From positions 10,434,537 to 10,498,536 of the forward strand of contig OZ038532.1 in NCBI GenBank assembly GCA_964036665.1: DNA of 64,000 bases. Direction: 5' to 3'. The DNA is from Gordius sp. MW1. Lineage: Eukaryota > Nematomorpha > Gordioida > Gordea > Gordiidae. The first letter of the stretch is position 1; each line of letters opens with the position of its first letter. A model generated the notes under the pieces. The model saw only the letters and a program-made list of their open reading frames with translations. It ran no database searches and had not been told where the DNA came from. This document shows, piece after piece, positions 33,590-45,098 of the stretch. The translations under genes and the position numbers were made by a program.

Positions 33590-33890
33590 GGCCGATCCGA
33601 GCCCAATGTTCCTATTATTTATTTGCCCGAGTCCTACCTAGTCTGACCCTTGCCCGACCAAATTCCTTATTGTTTCATTTTGCAAGCTTGTCCTCTTATT
33701 GCTTTGTAAAAAATTACGAATCTGGCTACATTTTTGCTTAAAAATAAATAATGACCGCTGTTTGCATTTAATTTGTCTGACCTTGGTCGAGGCCAAAATG
33801 GATTATTTTTGTAATCTCTACTGATCCTTTTTGCAGCTTGTCCAACTCGTTTCTTTATAATGGGGAACTACGAATTTGGATAATTTTTTT
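33590..33890 (+). repeat. Diverged monomer related to the 167-bp satellite, left half
   Basis: Contains 'tttgcatttaatttgtctgacc', 'gaggccaaaat' and 'tttataatggggaactacgaatttgg', matching the satellite order. It is cut by the hAT MITE at 33891 and resumes after 34690. Confidence 0.6.
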
Positions 33891-34681
33891 CAGGGGTTTG
33901 AACCCGCCCAAAATATAATCGGGTTCGTGTTCGGGTTTGGCATAAATTTTGAAATTGGGTTCGGGTTCGTGTTCGGCATAAATTTTGAAACCCGGTTCGG
34001 GTACAGGTTCGGGTTCAAGAAATTTTATTATACTAATAATACATTTTTACCTTCAAAAATTATTGAATAGTTAACTTAATTTTTAAATAGCACCTAATTA
34101 AATTCACATGCAATTGTTTAATGGGGTTATTTTCCTTCACCATTTTTAGACTCTAAAAGAGAATAATAAAATATATGTCCTATTCTTATTTAAACATTGT
34201 ATAATAATTAGACCTCAGTAAATTTTACAAACAAGCGAGAAACAAATTTAAAATTATAATAAAACATATGATATTTCTTTATATTAAATGTTAAAGTACA
34301 TATATTTAAAGTATTTTACAATTATTATATAAATTATAGTCTAATATATATCAATTATATATATAATACTTACAAATAATTCTTGAGATAATTTGTATTG
34401 ATTAATGAATAAAAAATGCCGAAAACATAAAAATATTGAAATTAAAATCATATGGTTTTCTTCGTTTCGTTACATTCTCATGATAGAGAAAACTGAGATA
34501 TTCAATTCCATTCACAATATATTTTTGAATTAAAAACCCGAACCCGACCCCTTTTTATATTTATCGGGTTCGGGTTTTAAGGGTATTTTTAAAAATGGGT
34601 TCGGGTTTGGGTTCGGGTTTTGTAAAACATCGGGTTTTACCCGGTTCGGGTTCAGGGGTTCGGGTTCGGGACAAACCCCTG
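33891..34681. mobile_element. 791-bp hAT-type element (CAGGGGTTTG ends)
   Basis: Ends CAGGGGTTTG and CAAACCCCTG with 8-bp flanking repeats ATTTTTTT (33883-33890, 34682-34689). Long 'cgggttcgggtt' subterminal repeats face each other. The inner sequence matches the 15334-15748 copy in reverse. No transposase. Confidence 0.88.
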
Positions 34682-34689
34682 ATTTTTTT

Positions 34690-34870
34690 CCTTGAACGAA
34701 ATGCTGACCTTTGTTCAAATATTTGCCTGACTTCGAACCGAACCTTTTTTTTGCTGCGCCTGAGCTTATTTTTAGGCTCGTCCAACTAGTCGCTTATAAG
34801 GCAAACTACAGTTCTGCATACATTTTAGGCTACAGCTATAATTAAATCATTACCCGCAAATCGACGTTAC
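34690..34870 (+). repeat. Diverged monomer related to the 167-bp satellite, right half
   Basis: 'ggctcgtccaactagtcgcttataaggcaaactacagttctgc' region and 'attacccgcaaatcgacgtt' follow the satellite core order. Confidence 0.55.
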
Positions 34871-35280
34871 ACTCTGCACAGCACAGGCGCATAACCAGAG
34901 GGGGAAAGGACTCCCCCCTTGGCTAAAGCTTGAAATAAAATGTAATAAATAAATAAAATGCGTTAAATTAATATAGTTTAGTTGCATACAAGATTTTAAG
35001 ACACTTATACACCCATAAAGTTAATATATACAATTCATTTTTTTAATTAGATTTTTGACAAATATTTCCGAATTTTATTGCGCAAATTGCTATGAAAAGA
35101 AACTTGATTGATTTTTATCCCGTAGATATATCAGAACCTCGTTTTGCTAATAAATAACTAACTAACGATAATGTTAATACAGTCATTGATTATATATATT
35201 TCAATTGTTATATATATTATAGTTAATTAATTGCTATGCAATTTATGGGCTCACTTTCCATTTTGTTTGTCACGCTATTC
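34871..35280. other. Intergenic DNA, no gene seen
   Basis: A+T-rich. It ends with a 'ttaattgctatgcaatttatgggctcac' motif (35228-35255) that recurs across the window. Confidence 0.4.
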
Positions 35281-35335
35281 GGCGTGCGCACCGAACGTGG
35301 ATGTCACGCACCGAACGTGGATGTCACGCACCGTT
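35281..35335 (+). repeat. 21-bp tandem repeat, about 2.5 copies
   Basis: 'cgcaccgaacgtggatgtca' is repeated directly at about 35287 and 35308, with a partial third copy. Confidence 0.75.
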
Positions 35336-35365
35336 TTGTTTACTTTTAATTTTTGTTAATTTAAC

Positions 35366-36345
35366 CAGTTTTTGGGTTCGAATCCCGGTTTTTTTTGACT
35401 ATTATGATTGTTCCTGTTACTACCATTGCTATTATGACTTTTTGGCCGTCCGTTGGGTGCTGACCAATGAAAAAAATGACCATTGGCCAAAATGTGAATC
35501 CAAGTTTATTTTTTCGTTTTTTTTTTGCCTATTATGATTGTTCCTGTTACAACCATTGCTATTTTGACTTTTTGGCCGTCCGCTGGCTGCTGACCGATGG
35601 AAAAAATGACCATTGGCCAAAATGTGAAGCCAAGTTTATTTTTCCGTTTTTTTCGCCTATTATGATTGTTCCTGTTACAACCATTGCTATTTTGACTTTT
35701 TGGCCGTCCGTTGGGTGCTAACCAATGAAAAAAATGACTATTGGCCAAAATGTGAAGCCAAGTTTATTTTTCCGTTTTTTTCGCCTATTATGATTGTTTC
35801 TGTTACAACCATTGCTATTTTGACTTTTTGGCCGTCCGTTGGGTGCTGACCAATGGAAAAAATGACTATTGGCCAAAATGTGAATCCAAGTCTATTTTTC
35901 CGTTTTTTTCGCCTATTATGATTGTTCCTGTTACAACCATTGCTATTTTGACTTTTTGGCCGTCCGTTGGGTGCTGACCAATGGAAAAACTGACTATTGG
36001 CCAAAATGTGAATCCAAGTTTATTTTTCCGTTTTTTTTCGCCTATTATGATTGTTCCTGTTACAACCATTGCTATTTTGACTTTTTGGCCGTCCGTTGGG
36101 TGCTGACCAATGGAAAAAATGACTATTGGCCAAAATGTGAATCCAAGTTTATTTTTCCGTTTTTTTTCGCCTATTATGATTGTTCCTGTTACAACCATTG
36201 CTATTTTGACTTTTTGGCCGTCCGTTGGCTGCTGACCAATGGAAAATAATGACCATTGGCCAAAATGTGAATCCAAGTTTATTTTTTCGTTTTTTTTCGA
36301 CTATTATGATTGTTCCTGTTACTACCATTGCTTTTTGGCCGTTAT
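35366..36345 (+). repeat. ~129-bp tandem array, eight units, next to a pol III B-box-like motif
   Basis: Starts with GGGTTCGAATCCCGG (35373-35387; B-box consensus) and a T run. Units then begin 'actattatgattgttcctgtta' at about 35397 and every 128-130 bp up to 36300. Each carries 'tttttggccgtccg', 'tgctgaccaatg' and 'ttggccaaaatgtgaatcc'. The period is close to 3x43, so long frames stay open on both strands by accident. The unit is shared with the 5330-6010 repeats and 41540-41720. Confidence 0.85.
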
Positions 36346-37287
36346 GAATTTATAACCACCTCTACCCTGTCCTGGCTGCTGACCAATGAAAAAAATGCCT
36401 TATACCATTTTTGAATATCTATACTATTTTATTTTTAGATATCTTATTTATAAATCTAATTATTATTACATCTTATTTTTAAAAGTCATATTTTTTATTT
36501 TAATATCTAACGCATTTTTATATATTTAAATTTTATTTTCAAAAAATTTTATTATAAGCCACGATAGGAATTATCCCAATTTAATAACATTTTACATTAA
36601 CCAAAAGTAAGTTATTAAATTTTATCATTTTTAGATGTGCGGTCGTAACAGGCAATCCAATTCTCTATTATTATTAAAAATTTGATTAATTAATTTTAAT
36701 ATTTCTAATTTCCGCCTGTTGTTATTTTAATTGAAACTATTTTCTAACACTTAAAATTAACCTAATATTTAGGTTTGAAATTGCAGTTGTCATAATTGAA
36801 AATTACAACTAGATAATCAATATATTAGAATTATTATTATATAGCAATTAAAAGGGGAAAGGGGGAAATTATTCCTTCGTCATTTTATATTGATTTTTTT
36901 TTCAATGGCGCTATGCCAAGGTTAAACCCCTACCCCTATCTTCCTCTCTTATCCGCCCACCGCTAGGGGGCGGGCGGGAGTGATGGAGATGAAGATTATT
37001 TCACAATATTGGCAGATTTATATATGGAAGAGTTTTAGCAAATAAATTAATATAAAATTAGTAATACACTAAAGAAAGCCTAACCTAGACGAGGATAATT
37101 GTTGTTATAACTGGAAACATTCTTTACGACAATATGGATTTTAATTGCTATGCAATTATGGGCTCACTTTTTGAATTAATAATAGAATTTTTAAAGTATA
37201 TTTGATTATTTTAATGTTCACATTTCATTTTACAAAACAATCCCTTGTTACATGGCCAGCTTCTGCCAAATTAAAAAAATACTATCT
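36346..37287. other. Intergenic DNA, no gene seen
   Basis: A+T-rich with another 'ttaattgctatgcaattatgggctcac' motif near 37141 and G-rich scraps near 36960. Confidence 0.4.
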
Positions 37288-38250
37288 CAGAGGTCAGATT
37301 TGTTAGAATTTTTCAGCCCGAACCCGGCCCGGCCCGATTTTATAATTAATCTGCCCGCCCGAGCCCGCCCGAACCCATCTAAGTGTCCGCCCGGGCCCGC
37401 CCGAATCGTTAAAGCTGCCCGAATTGCCCGGCCCGAAATATTAAATTTGCCCGTTAGTCCCGAATTTGTGAGGTCGCAAACAGAGGTCGGATTTGTTAAA
37501 AATTTTCTGCCCAACCCGGCCCGGTCTAAATTTTTAACTAAATTCCCCGCCTTAACCCTTCTAAGTGTCCGCTCAGCCATGCCCAAACCATTAGAGCTGC
37601 CCGGCCCTATTAATAAAATTTGCCCGTTAGACTAGAAATTATCCAATCCCAAAATCTTTTAACCACTATTACAAAATAAGCATTAAATAATGGCATATTG
37701 ATCAGAACAAAGATGACAATATTTTATTATTCATAATTATTATGTAAAAATAACAAATCGTCGACAATTTCCGGGGATAATCTTGTGCGTCTTTCCTCTA
37801 TTAATCTTCCTGCGATAGAGAAACTTCTTTCACTTGCAGCACTCGTCGCCGGGATGGCAAAGAGTATTTTTGTTAATCTTGCTAATTTAGGATACCTAAA
37901 ATAGTTATAATTTTAGATAACTTTAATGTGACTTGTTTTCTTTATTTTTCCACCATATTAAAAGGGAAAATTTTTCATCCACGTCCTTGTCTAAAACATC
38001 ATTCAAGTATGAATTGATCTCATCTAATGCTGTATCATCTTCATCATCAGCCTATAGCGAATTTTTCTTTTTTCGAGGAAAATCAATTTGATAAAATTTC
38101 TGGCATGCCCGAATTGCCCGAATCTTATCAGCGTGCCCGCCCGGGCCCGTCCAAAAAGTAAAACTTAAGACAGTTGCCCGGCCCGGCCCGGCCCGTGGGC
38201 CGGGTCGGGCGGGCCGGGCAGCGGGCCGGGCCGGGCATTTCTGACCTCTG
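37288..38250 (-). mobile_element. hAT element remnant with transposase dimerisation domain
   Basis: On the - strand 37895-37727 reads 'RYPKLARLTKILFAIPATSAA', 'SERSFSIAGRLIEERRTRLS' and 'EIVDDLLFLHNNYE' then stop: the C-terminal dimerisation domain of hAT transposases, nearly textbook. Just upstream (38070-37935) is 'ALDEINSYLNDVLDKDVDEK' and 'LLIWWKNKENK', then stops, so the frame is broken. Ends CAGAGGTCAGA at 37288 and the inverted TCTGACCTCTG ending at 38250, with 'gcccggcccg' subterminal repeats. A second CAGAGGTC at 37479 shows a ~190-bp duplication of the left end. No matching 8-bp flanks. Confidence 0.85.
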
Positions 38251-38383
38251 GGGGCGTTTTTTAGTTATCACTTGATGTACAGACAAAACATATGCATATC
38301 CAAACCTAATTAAGCAATGACTAGCAAAATAAATATCATTTACGATTATCTATGGGGGGGGGGAAGGGAAAGGGGGGAAGGAG

Positions 38384-40710
38384 TAGTGGTGGGGAAAACC
38401 TTAGGTCAGGTGGACCTCAGGTCAACCTGAGGTGAGGTTTAGGTTAGGTTGTCAATCAACCTCAAATTAACCTTAAGGTGAGGTTCGAGGTTTATAAGGA
38501 CCTCAAGGTTTTTCATATAAAAAAACCTTAAAACCTCAGGTCCACCTTGAGGTCACCTCGAGGTTTCAACAAGTATGCTTCATTTTTTATATCTTAATTT
38601 TACGACTAAATTATAGTCTCTAACGAAAATTTTTTAATAAGTATATATATATATATATATTAAAAATAGTTCAAACAAATTTATTTTAATAGCAAATTAC
38701 GTATATATAATCTATAAATTTTTACTCTCTAACAAATTATCATTTTATTTGATAGAATTAATGCATGTATATTTAAAAATTGCTGCCATCTACATTGTGT
38801 TATATTTTTATAACACAGTTTTAAAATTCCTTGCCTATCTATGGTATTCTGTGATATACACACCTTGTAATTTATTAATAGTTCTTTTATGGACAAAAAG
38901 GGATAATTGTATGAGTTTTATGTATTTTAGATTGTATAAATAGTAAGACGGCCAGGCGGCACCCAAAATAAATATAAATCTTAAATTAAGAATTCCTCAT
39001 TTAAACAGCATAAACTTCATATTTAAGTCAATCGAGATAAAATTTTTAAGCAATTTGATTTTTTTACTAGATCTATATAACGTGACGTGACCAAATCTCG
39101 AAAAACATCATAATTAAAAAAGGATGGTATTTAAATGCACAGTAATAAATTAAAAAATGCTCAGTAAAATGTGGCTCAGTATTTTATTAAAGTGCCCAGT
39201 TAAAAACTCAAAATTGATCAGTAGATTAACTTAAAAATGCTCAGCTTTAAATTAATAATGCTCAGTATTTTTGTCAAAATGCTCAGTAGTATAAATTCAT
39301 AATTTGTGATATTAATTTATTTTGCACAATGAATAATATTTTAATTGGTATATACAATTTTTTTTGAAATAAATTAAGAACTTTGCCCCCCTCCCTTTTT
39401 TGTCCCGTTGGTTTCTCCCCCCCCCCCTTGTTTTTTACCCTCTTTCTCACCAGGAGGGAAGGAGGGGGGGGAAGGGGGTGATTTACTCCCCCCCCCCTTT
39501 TAACCTGCCTTTTTTTACTCTTTGCCCCCTGGGGCATAGGGCAATTAATAAGGGGGCCTAAATCACCCCCCCCCCCCTAGGGTGAGAAAGAAGGTAAAAA
39601 AATTGGGAAGGGGGGGGGGGGGGCAAATCACCTCCCCCTTGTGATCCAAAAGGTAAAAAAAGGGGGGGGGGTCAAATTACCCCCCTCCCCTCAGGTGAGA
39701 AAGAGGGTAAAAAATAAGGGGGGGGGGAACCAACGGGACAAAAAAAGGGAGAGGGCAAAGTTTTTATTTTTAAAAAAAAATTGTATACCAATTAAAATAT
39801 TATTTATAAAATGTAAGCGCAAAATAAATTAATATCACAAATTATGATTTTATATTACTGAGTATTTTAACAAAAATACTGAGCATTATTAATTTAAAAC
39901 TGAGCATTTTAAAGTTTATTTACTGATCAATTTTGAGTTTTTAACTGGGCACTTTAATAAAATACTGAGCCACCTTTTACTGAGCATTTTTTAATTTATT
40001 ACTGTGCATTTAAATACCATCCTTTTTTATATGATGTTTTTCGATATTTGGTCACGTCACGTTATATAGATTTAGTAAAAAATCAAATTGCTTAAAAATT
40101 TTATCTCGATTGACATAAATATGAAGTTTATGCTGTTTAAATGAGGAATTCTTAATTAAGATTTATATTTATTTTTGGTGCCGCCCGGCCGTCTTACTAT
40201 TTATACAATCTAAAATACATAAAATTCATACAATTATCCCTTTTTGTCCATAAAAGAACTATTAAAAAAATACAAGGTGTGTATATCACAGAATACCATA
40301 GATTGGCAGGGAATTTTAAAACTTTGTTATAAAAATATAACACAATGTAGATGGCAGCAATTTTTAAATACACATGCATTAATCTATCAAATAAAATGAT
40401 AATTTATTAGAGAGTAAAAATTTATAGATTGTATACGTAATTTGTTTTAAAATAAATTTGTTTGAACTATTTTTAATATATATATATACTTATTAAAATT
40501 TTTTGTTAGAGACTATAATTTAGTCGTAAAATTAAGATATAAAAAATGAAGCATACTTGTTGAAACCTCGAGGTGACCTCAAGGTGGACCTGAGGTTTTA
40601 AGGTTTTTTTATATGAAAAACCTTGAGGTCCTTATAAACATCGAACCTCACCTTAAGGTTAACCTAACCTGAGGTTAAGGTTTATAAAACCTCAGGTTTC
40701 CCCACCTCTA
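38384..40710. mobile_element. 2.3-kb hAT foldback element (giant palindrome)
   Basis: Inverted arms of about 1.0-1.1 kb meet near 39550. Ends TAGTGGTGGGGAAAACC and, inward from the right, TAGAGGTGGGGAAACC. Perfect 8-bp flanking repeats GGAAGGAG (38376-38383, 40711-40718) place it in the hAT class. The arms carry 'aggtccacctgaggt'-type repeats at the tips, a shared A+T-rich body and 'tgctcagta' repeats near the centre. The arms differ by a few percent. No transposase; a 60-64-codon frame present in both arms (38749-38943 and 40379-40197) is unlikely to be a gene. Confidence 0.92.
39365..39790. repeat. G/C-run core at the centre of the palindrome
   Basis: Framed by 'aactttgcccccctccc' and 'gagagggcaaagtt'. 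It holds at least six runs of 7-13 G or C and 'gtgagaaagagggtaaaaaa' units. The frame matches 4240-4390, so it looks like a separate small foldback inserted near the centre. Quadruplex or cruciform structure is likely. Confidence 0.7.
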
Positions 40711-40718
40711 GGAAGGAG

Positions 40719-40905
40719 GGGATAGGAGGGAAGGGGCGAGAGTCCGACCTGGAGTTCTTTTTTTCTTTTTGGTACATTGCCTATTTTGGGGTATTGTTTT
40801 TACGAAACTCATCTATACTCCGTATAAACGTAGCATATTTGCTATGCAACATATGGGCGATAAAGGTGGGAAGGGGTGAGAATGCCTATGAGGGGGGGGG
40901 GGCAA
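40719..40905 (+). repeat. Dispersed repeat with 'gctatgcaa' motif
   Basis: 'atctatactccgtataaacgtagcatatttgctatgcaa' and 'tatgggcga...aaggtgggaaggggygagaatgcctat' match 5068-5155 almost base for base. The foldback at 38384-40710 inserted into the G-rich left part of this repeat. Confidence 0.7.
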
Positions 40906-41535
40906 TGGTCAAGCAGGGAGTCAGATAATACTCGTACAATTTTATAATTGTTTTTTTAAATATACTATTTTTATAAAGTATTAATAAATGTTTTATAGCA
41001 GTTTTTACAAATATTTAGCTTTTTAAATATTTGCATGCAGTTATCATTTCGCATTTTATATTTGATTTTGAGGAATAGGTTTTCTTTCATTCATTCTTAT
41101 CAAATTCTAAATTGATCATAATGGCGTAGGGAACGCTAGTCATCCTTCCAAAACGTACAACTTTCAATTTAGAGTTTTTTTGATACTGTATAAATTTAAA
41201 CAATTTGGCGTAGACGACCCATAATTTGAATTATGACTATAGACTCTCTTCAAATCATACCCATATGTATAGTATAAACAAGAAAGCAACAATGAATTGG
41301 TAACATTTTATCTAATCTAGCGAGTAAAAGAATGGATTATGGTACGAATATTAGATGCGACGGTGAAATGAAGGTGAAAATTTTGCATTATATTCAGAAT
41401 TAGGTGAGTGGATAGCGGTTTTATTAGCAAAAGGGGACGGGGCAAACCAATTTGTAAAACTATATATATAAGAACCTTAGGGGTGTGGGGTGCGGTGAGA
41501 CGTGGGAAAGAAATATATAAGGGCAAAAAATAGAA
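40906..41535. other. Intergenic DNA, no gene seen
   Basis: A+T-rich; nothing recognisable. Confidence 0.4.
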
Positions 41536-41539
41536 TAAA

Positions 41540-42035
41540 AAATTTCGATAGTGGGCATTTTTTCTAATGGTCAGCAGGTCAAAAAATGCCTAAATACATA
41601 AGGGCCAAATATTAAAAAAACGAAAAAAATTTCCAGGTAGACTTAGGCCATTGGTCATTTTTTCCATTGGTCAGTAGCCAGCAGACGACCAAATAGCTTA
41701 TAATTATAATATAGAAAAAAAGATTTACACTTTGGCCAGTGGTTTTTTTGGGGGGGGGGGGGCCTAACATAATTTTTTTAATTTTTAAGGCTTTTTCAAT
41801 TGAAAAATTTTTGTTTTCGCCATTTAGGGGGAAGGGCGGCCGCCCCCCCCCCTGGCTACGCCCATGTATAAAAAAATCTCATTGCTATGGTGCTCGCCCA
41901 GGCCTACTTGAAAATCTAAATTTACGACGATTGCCAGTATTTTTAATTACCAATATATTTAAAAAAAAGTTTGGTAGTTTCCCCTCCCCTCCCCCTTGAG
42001 AAAATCATGGCTACGCGCCTGAGATGATATGATGA
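41540..42035. repeat. Mosaic of dispersed repeats
   Basis: 41540-41720 has 'cattggtcagtagccagcagacgacc' as in the ~129-bp array. 41740-41865 and 41880-42020 are 'ggctacgccc'-type fragments with G and C runs; the second shares 'aggcctacttgaaaatctaaatt' with 43670-43695. Confidence 0.6.
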
Positions 42036-42039
42036 ATTA

Positions 42040-43115
42040 CTAAGCAGATGAAAACGTCTTACATATAGTTATAGCAAAAAATGAAAAAAATGATTTAAAT
42101 AAAATATTAAATAAAGATATATTGGCTATATAGGAAATAAAATATAATGTTTGAGATGATCTAAAAGTTTTATTCAGAAACAAATAATTATAATTATGAT
42201 ATACACGAATAAAAAATATAAAAACGCGCTATAACTAAACGGATGGCATTGATCCGTGTATGGAAATCGTGTTGGATTTAACGATTTCCATTGTGATCTT
42301 TTGCCTGATAAAAAAGTATTCTTTGGGATCGTGAGTAATGGAGGTTATATATTTTGAAATTTGTTTTAGGAAAATTCAAAGTATTTAATGTCGGATAAAA
42401 GATTAAAACACTTATAAACACCTTAAAAGCTTATGAACCTTTTTGTTAAGTTTGCTAACCCACCATAGATAAATGTTATGTTTTATAATCCACCATAGCT
42501 AACTTTATTTATTCAAAGGTATGTCCTTTACACAAAAATAAATTCAATAAAATAATAATCTTTTTATCTGATATTGTTCTCTGTTGTTCTTTGTCTTCTG
42601 AGCACAGTTGTCATCCCTCACTCACGCCCTCTTATTTAGATTCCCTTTGTCAATCGACTGTCATCGCCTAGCCATCTGGTCATTACACTTCACATCTGGT
42701 GGCTAGTTCTAAACGTCCTCCTGTTCCGGAACTTCTCATTTACATATACGACACTTATATTCTAAATTAAATTTTCGGCAAGTTTTAATTACACTTTTAT
42801 GTCTTCCCAACACCACATGCCCAATGAGCGAGGTTTTTCCATAAGCGAGATATTAGAAACTTATTCAAAAAAATAGTACGTCAAGACATCAATTGAATGA
42901 ATTGGCATTATTTATGATTATGAATCATTGGAAATGCTTCCACCTCAGGTGAAATTTTAGAAAGACAATAGTTGGACAGAAGAAAATTCAAATGACTATT
43001 CATTTCTACATACAATACACGAAAATGTTACTTTTATTATTGATAATATTTGTCGAAATTTTTCGCCCAGTCACGGTCGGAAAACTAGACGTCCTACCAA
43101 GGCTCGCCTAAACTC
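42040..43115. repeat. Dispersed repeat shared with 50.8-51.0 kb, otherwise no gene
   Basis: 'gaaaaaaatgatttaaataaaatattaa', 'acaccttaaaagcttat' and 'ttcccaacaccacatgc' recur in the same order at about 50825-50980. No convincing reading frame. Confidence 0.5.
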
Positions 43116-43120
43116 TTCTA

Positions 43121-43484
43121 AGGGCTTGTCTTAATATCGAATTTCGCTGCGCAGCAAAAATCGTCGTACGGGTTATAACATAGCCGTGTCTTAACTTCAA
43201 ATTCACAGCATATTTACATTTCAGACGCAGCATAACATAACAGCGATTTTGTAAGATGCAATATTTTTCCTAAGCTTAAATGTTCTATGTTTGTAAATTT
43301 TTAGGTATCAGCAAAGTTTAGATTTAATCTCAAGAGTTGAAATTAACAAAAAAACCTTTTTAACTATAAAAAAAACAAAATATTAATAATTACAACCGAG
43401 TTTGACCCATTAAATTGAATCGGATATCTAGACAAAGATAAATTCGCGCGATTTGAATCTGAATCCGATATTAAGACAAGCCCT
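43121..43484. mobile_element. 364-bp MITE (AGGGCTTGTCTTAATATC ends)
   Basis: Perfect 18-bp terminal inverted repeats AGGGCTTGTCTTAATATC / GATATTAAGACAAGCCCT, with further imperfect pairing just outside. No clean target duplication, so the superfamily is open. Confidence 0.75.
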
Positions 43485-43489
43485 AAGAG

Positions 43490-44865
43490 GTCTTTCGGCC
43501 ATGCTCAAATGACTAGAGCGGTCCTGCCGGGCCGAAAATGATGATTTTAAATTTTAAGCAATAATTTTGTCATATTTTAGAAAAATTTTGTTTTAAATCT
43601 TGGATCTTTTTTTAAAGTGAAAATATATAAACTCATTAAGGCCGCATTGCCAACTTGTTATGGTGTCCACCTGGGCCTACTTGAAAATCTAAATTGACGG
43701 TTGCCTGTCAGGCCCCTAGGGGGTTTGAATGCGGGCCCCACTTTGTTATTAAAACTTTATTTTTGATTACAAATAAAATTGTTTAAAAAAATTCGGCAGT
43801 TTCCCCCCCCCCTTGAGAAAATCCTGACAACGCTCCTGTCTCTGCAAATGTAGCTTAAGGTTACATGAACCAGCATGGACGTAGCCAGACCCTACCCTTA
43901 ATTTGCGCTGCGTTTCTTTCACCCCTGCCTAAATTACATAGCAAATGAACTGAATCTATACAAAGTGTAGAAGAGTCTAGGGCTAATGATGAACAAAAAC
44001 AAAACGAACCCTGTGTCCTTGCGGGGTCGTGGAGCAAAACCCCTGGCGGGGGAGACCTAGGCGTGTTCAAAGGCCGAAGCCACTTGAGCGGAGTCCAGGG
44101 CCGGACCTTCTGCCTATATCCGAAGGACCTAGTTTGTTAAGTAATTCTTATATTCTTCGTTAAATTAAAAAAGTTAGACAAGTATTATTATTCTTAAAAT
44201 ATCCATTTTAATTTTAAAAAATTTAAGTCATTATTAAAATGTCGAATATGGAAAATAATTATGGAAAACGATAAAATTTCGGCCCCGAAGAACGATTTAA
44301 AAATGAAAATATTCACGATGCATATCAGTATCTCACTTCAATATCAATATTATTTTTGTATAATTGCTGTATATTTTACTATTTTAATACTGTGAACCAA
44401 AACCGGGTTCGTATTTTAATCTATAAATACATTCGTATTATGTTGCAATCTGAAATAATAAACTACACAAATGATTATTATTCGTTTACATTACAAAGGC
44501 AGGCTATGGATAATGTTTATTATATTTACATGCTATAAGGTTGTTAAATGAAAATAGGATTTTTAAAGCCTTTCAATTACACAAAAACAAATGCGCCCCA
44601 AAAAGTACAAGAAGCCGTCATTATTAAAAAATTTTAAATTAAAAATAATTTCTCCATTTAAAATATTAATTGCTATGCAATTTTATTTTATCAAATCTAA
44701 ATTTTATAATCCATATTTTGTATTAAAATGAATATTGGTTAATTAGTATTTTGGTTCTTTAAAAAACTCTTAATCAAATGACATATTATAAGTGCTACTT
44801 ATTTTACATAGATTAAATGTCAAGCTAGACACAGATGATGATGCCTTATTTATATTTAATTTTTT
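43490..44865. other. Repeat fragments and intergenic DNA, no gene seen
   Basis: 43655-43845 is a 'gacaacgctcctgtc'-type repeat with a C run. 43870-44110 is a GC-richer stretch without a motif that I recognise. The remainder is A+T-rich. Confidence 0.4.
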
Positions 44866-45018
44866 ACGATTCTATAGCGTCGTACGCAAAAAACATACCC
44901 TATTCTTGAACTTTTTTTAATCTTTTTTTTTAAACTTAACTGAAAGCGTATGTCTAAAATATATTTTCCCTCCAATTATAAATAACAAATAGATTAATTT
45001 ATATTCCTTTTGACATTT

Positions 45019-45024
45019 TTTATT
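45019..45024 (-). terminator. Poly(A) signal of gene A2
   Basis: AATAAA on the - strand, about 75 nt after the stop, matching that of A1. Confidence 0.55.
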
Positions 45025-45098
45025 AATACAAGGTTCATAAGATATAACAATAATAAGATTGATATTTTTTTTAAACAATTTCGTTTTCCTATCGTCCT

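Noticed and set aside
35432-36276. Frames of 80-136 codons on both strands in the ~129-bp array
   Set aside because: The period is close to a multiple of three, so open frames persist by accident on both strands.
37896-37932. Short intron in the hAT transposase remnant
   Set aside because: At 37 nt with a poor donor (GTCACA), a small insertion in a dead frame is more likely.
38749-40379. Membrane-like 60-64-residue protein encoded twice
   Set aside because: Both copies lie in the inverted arms of one foldback element, and the frame is A+T-rich low complexity without further support.
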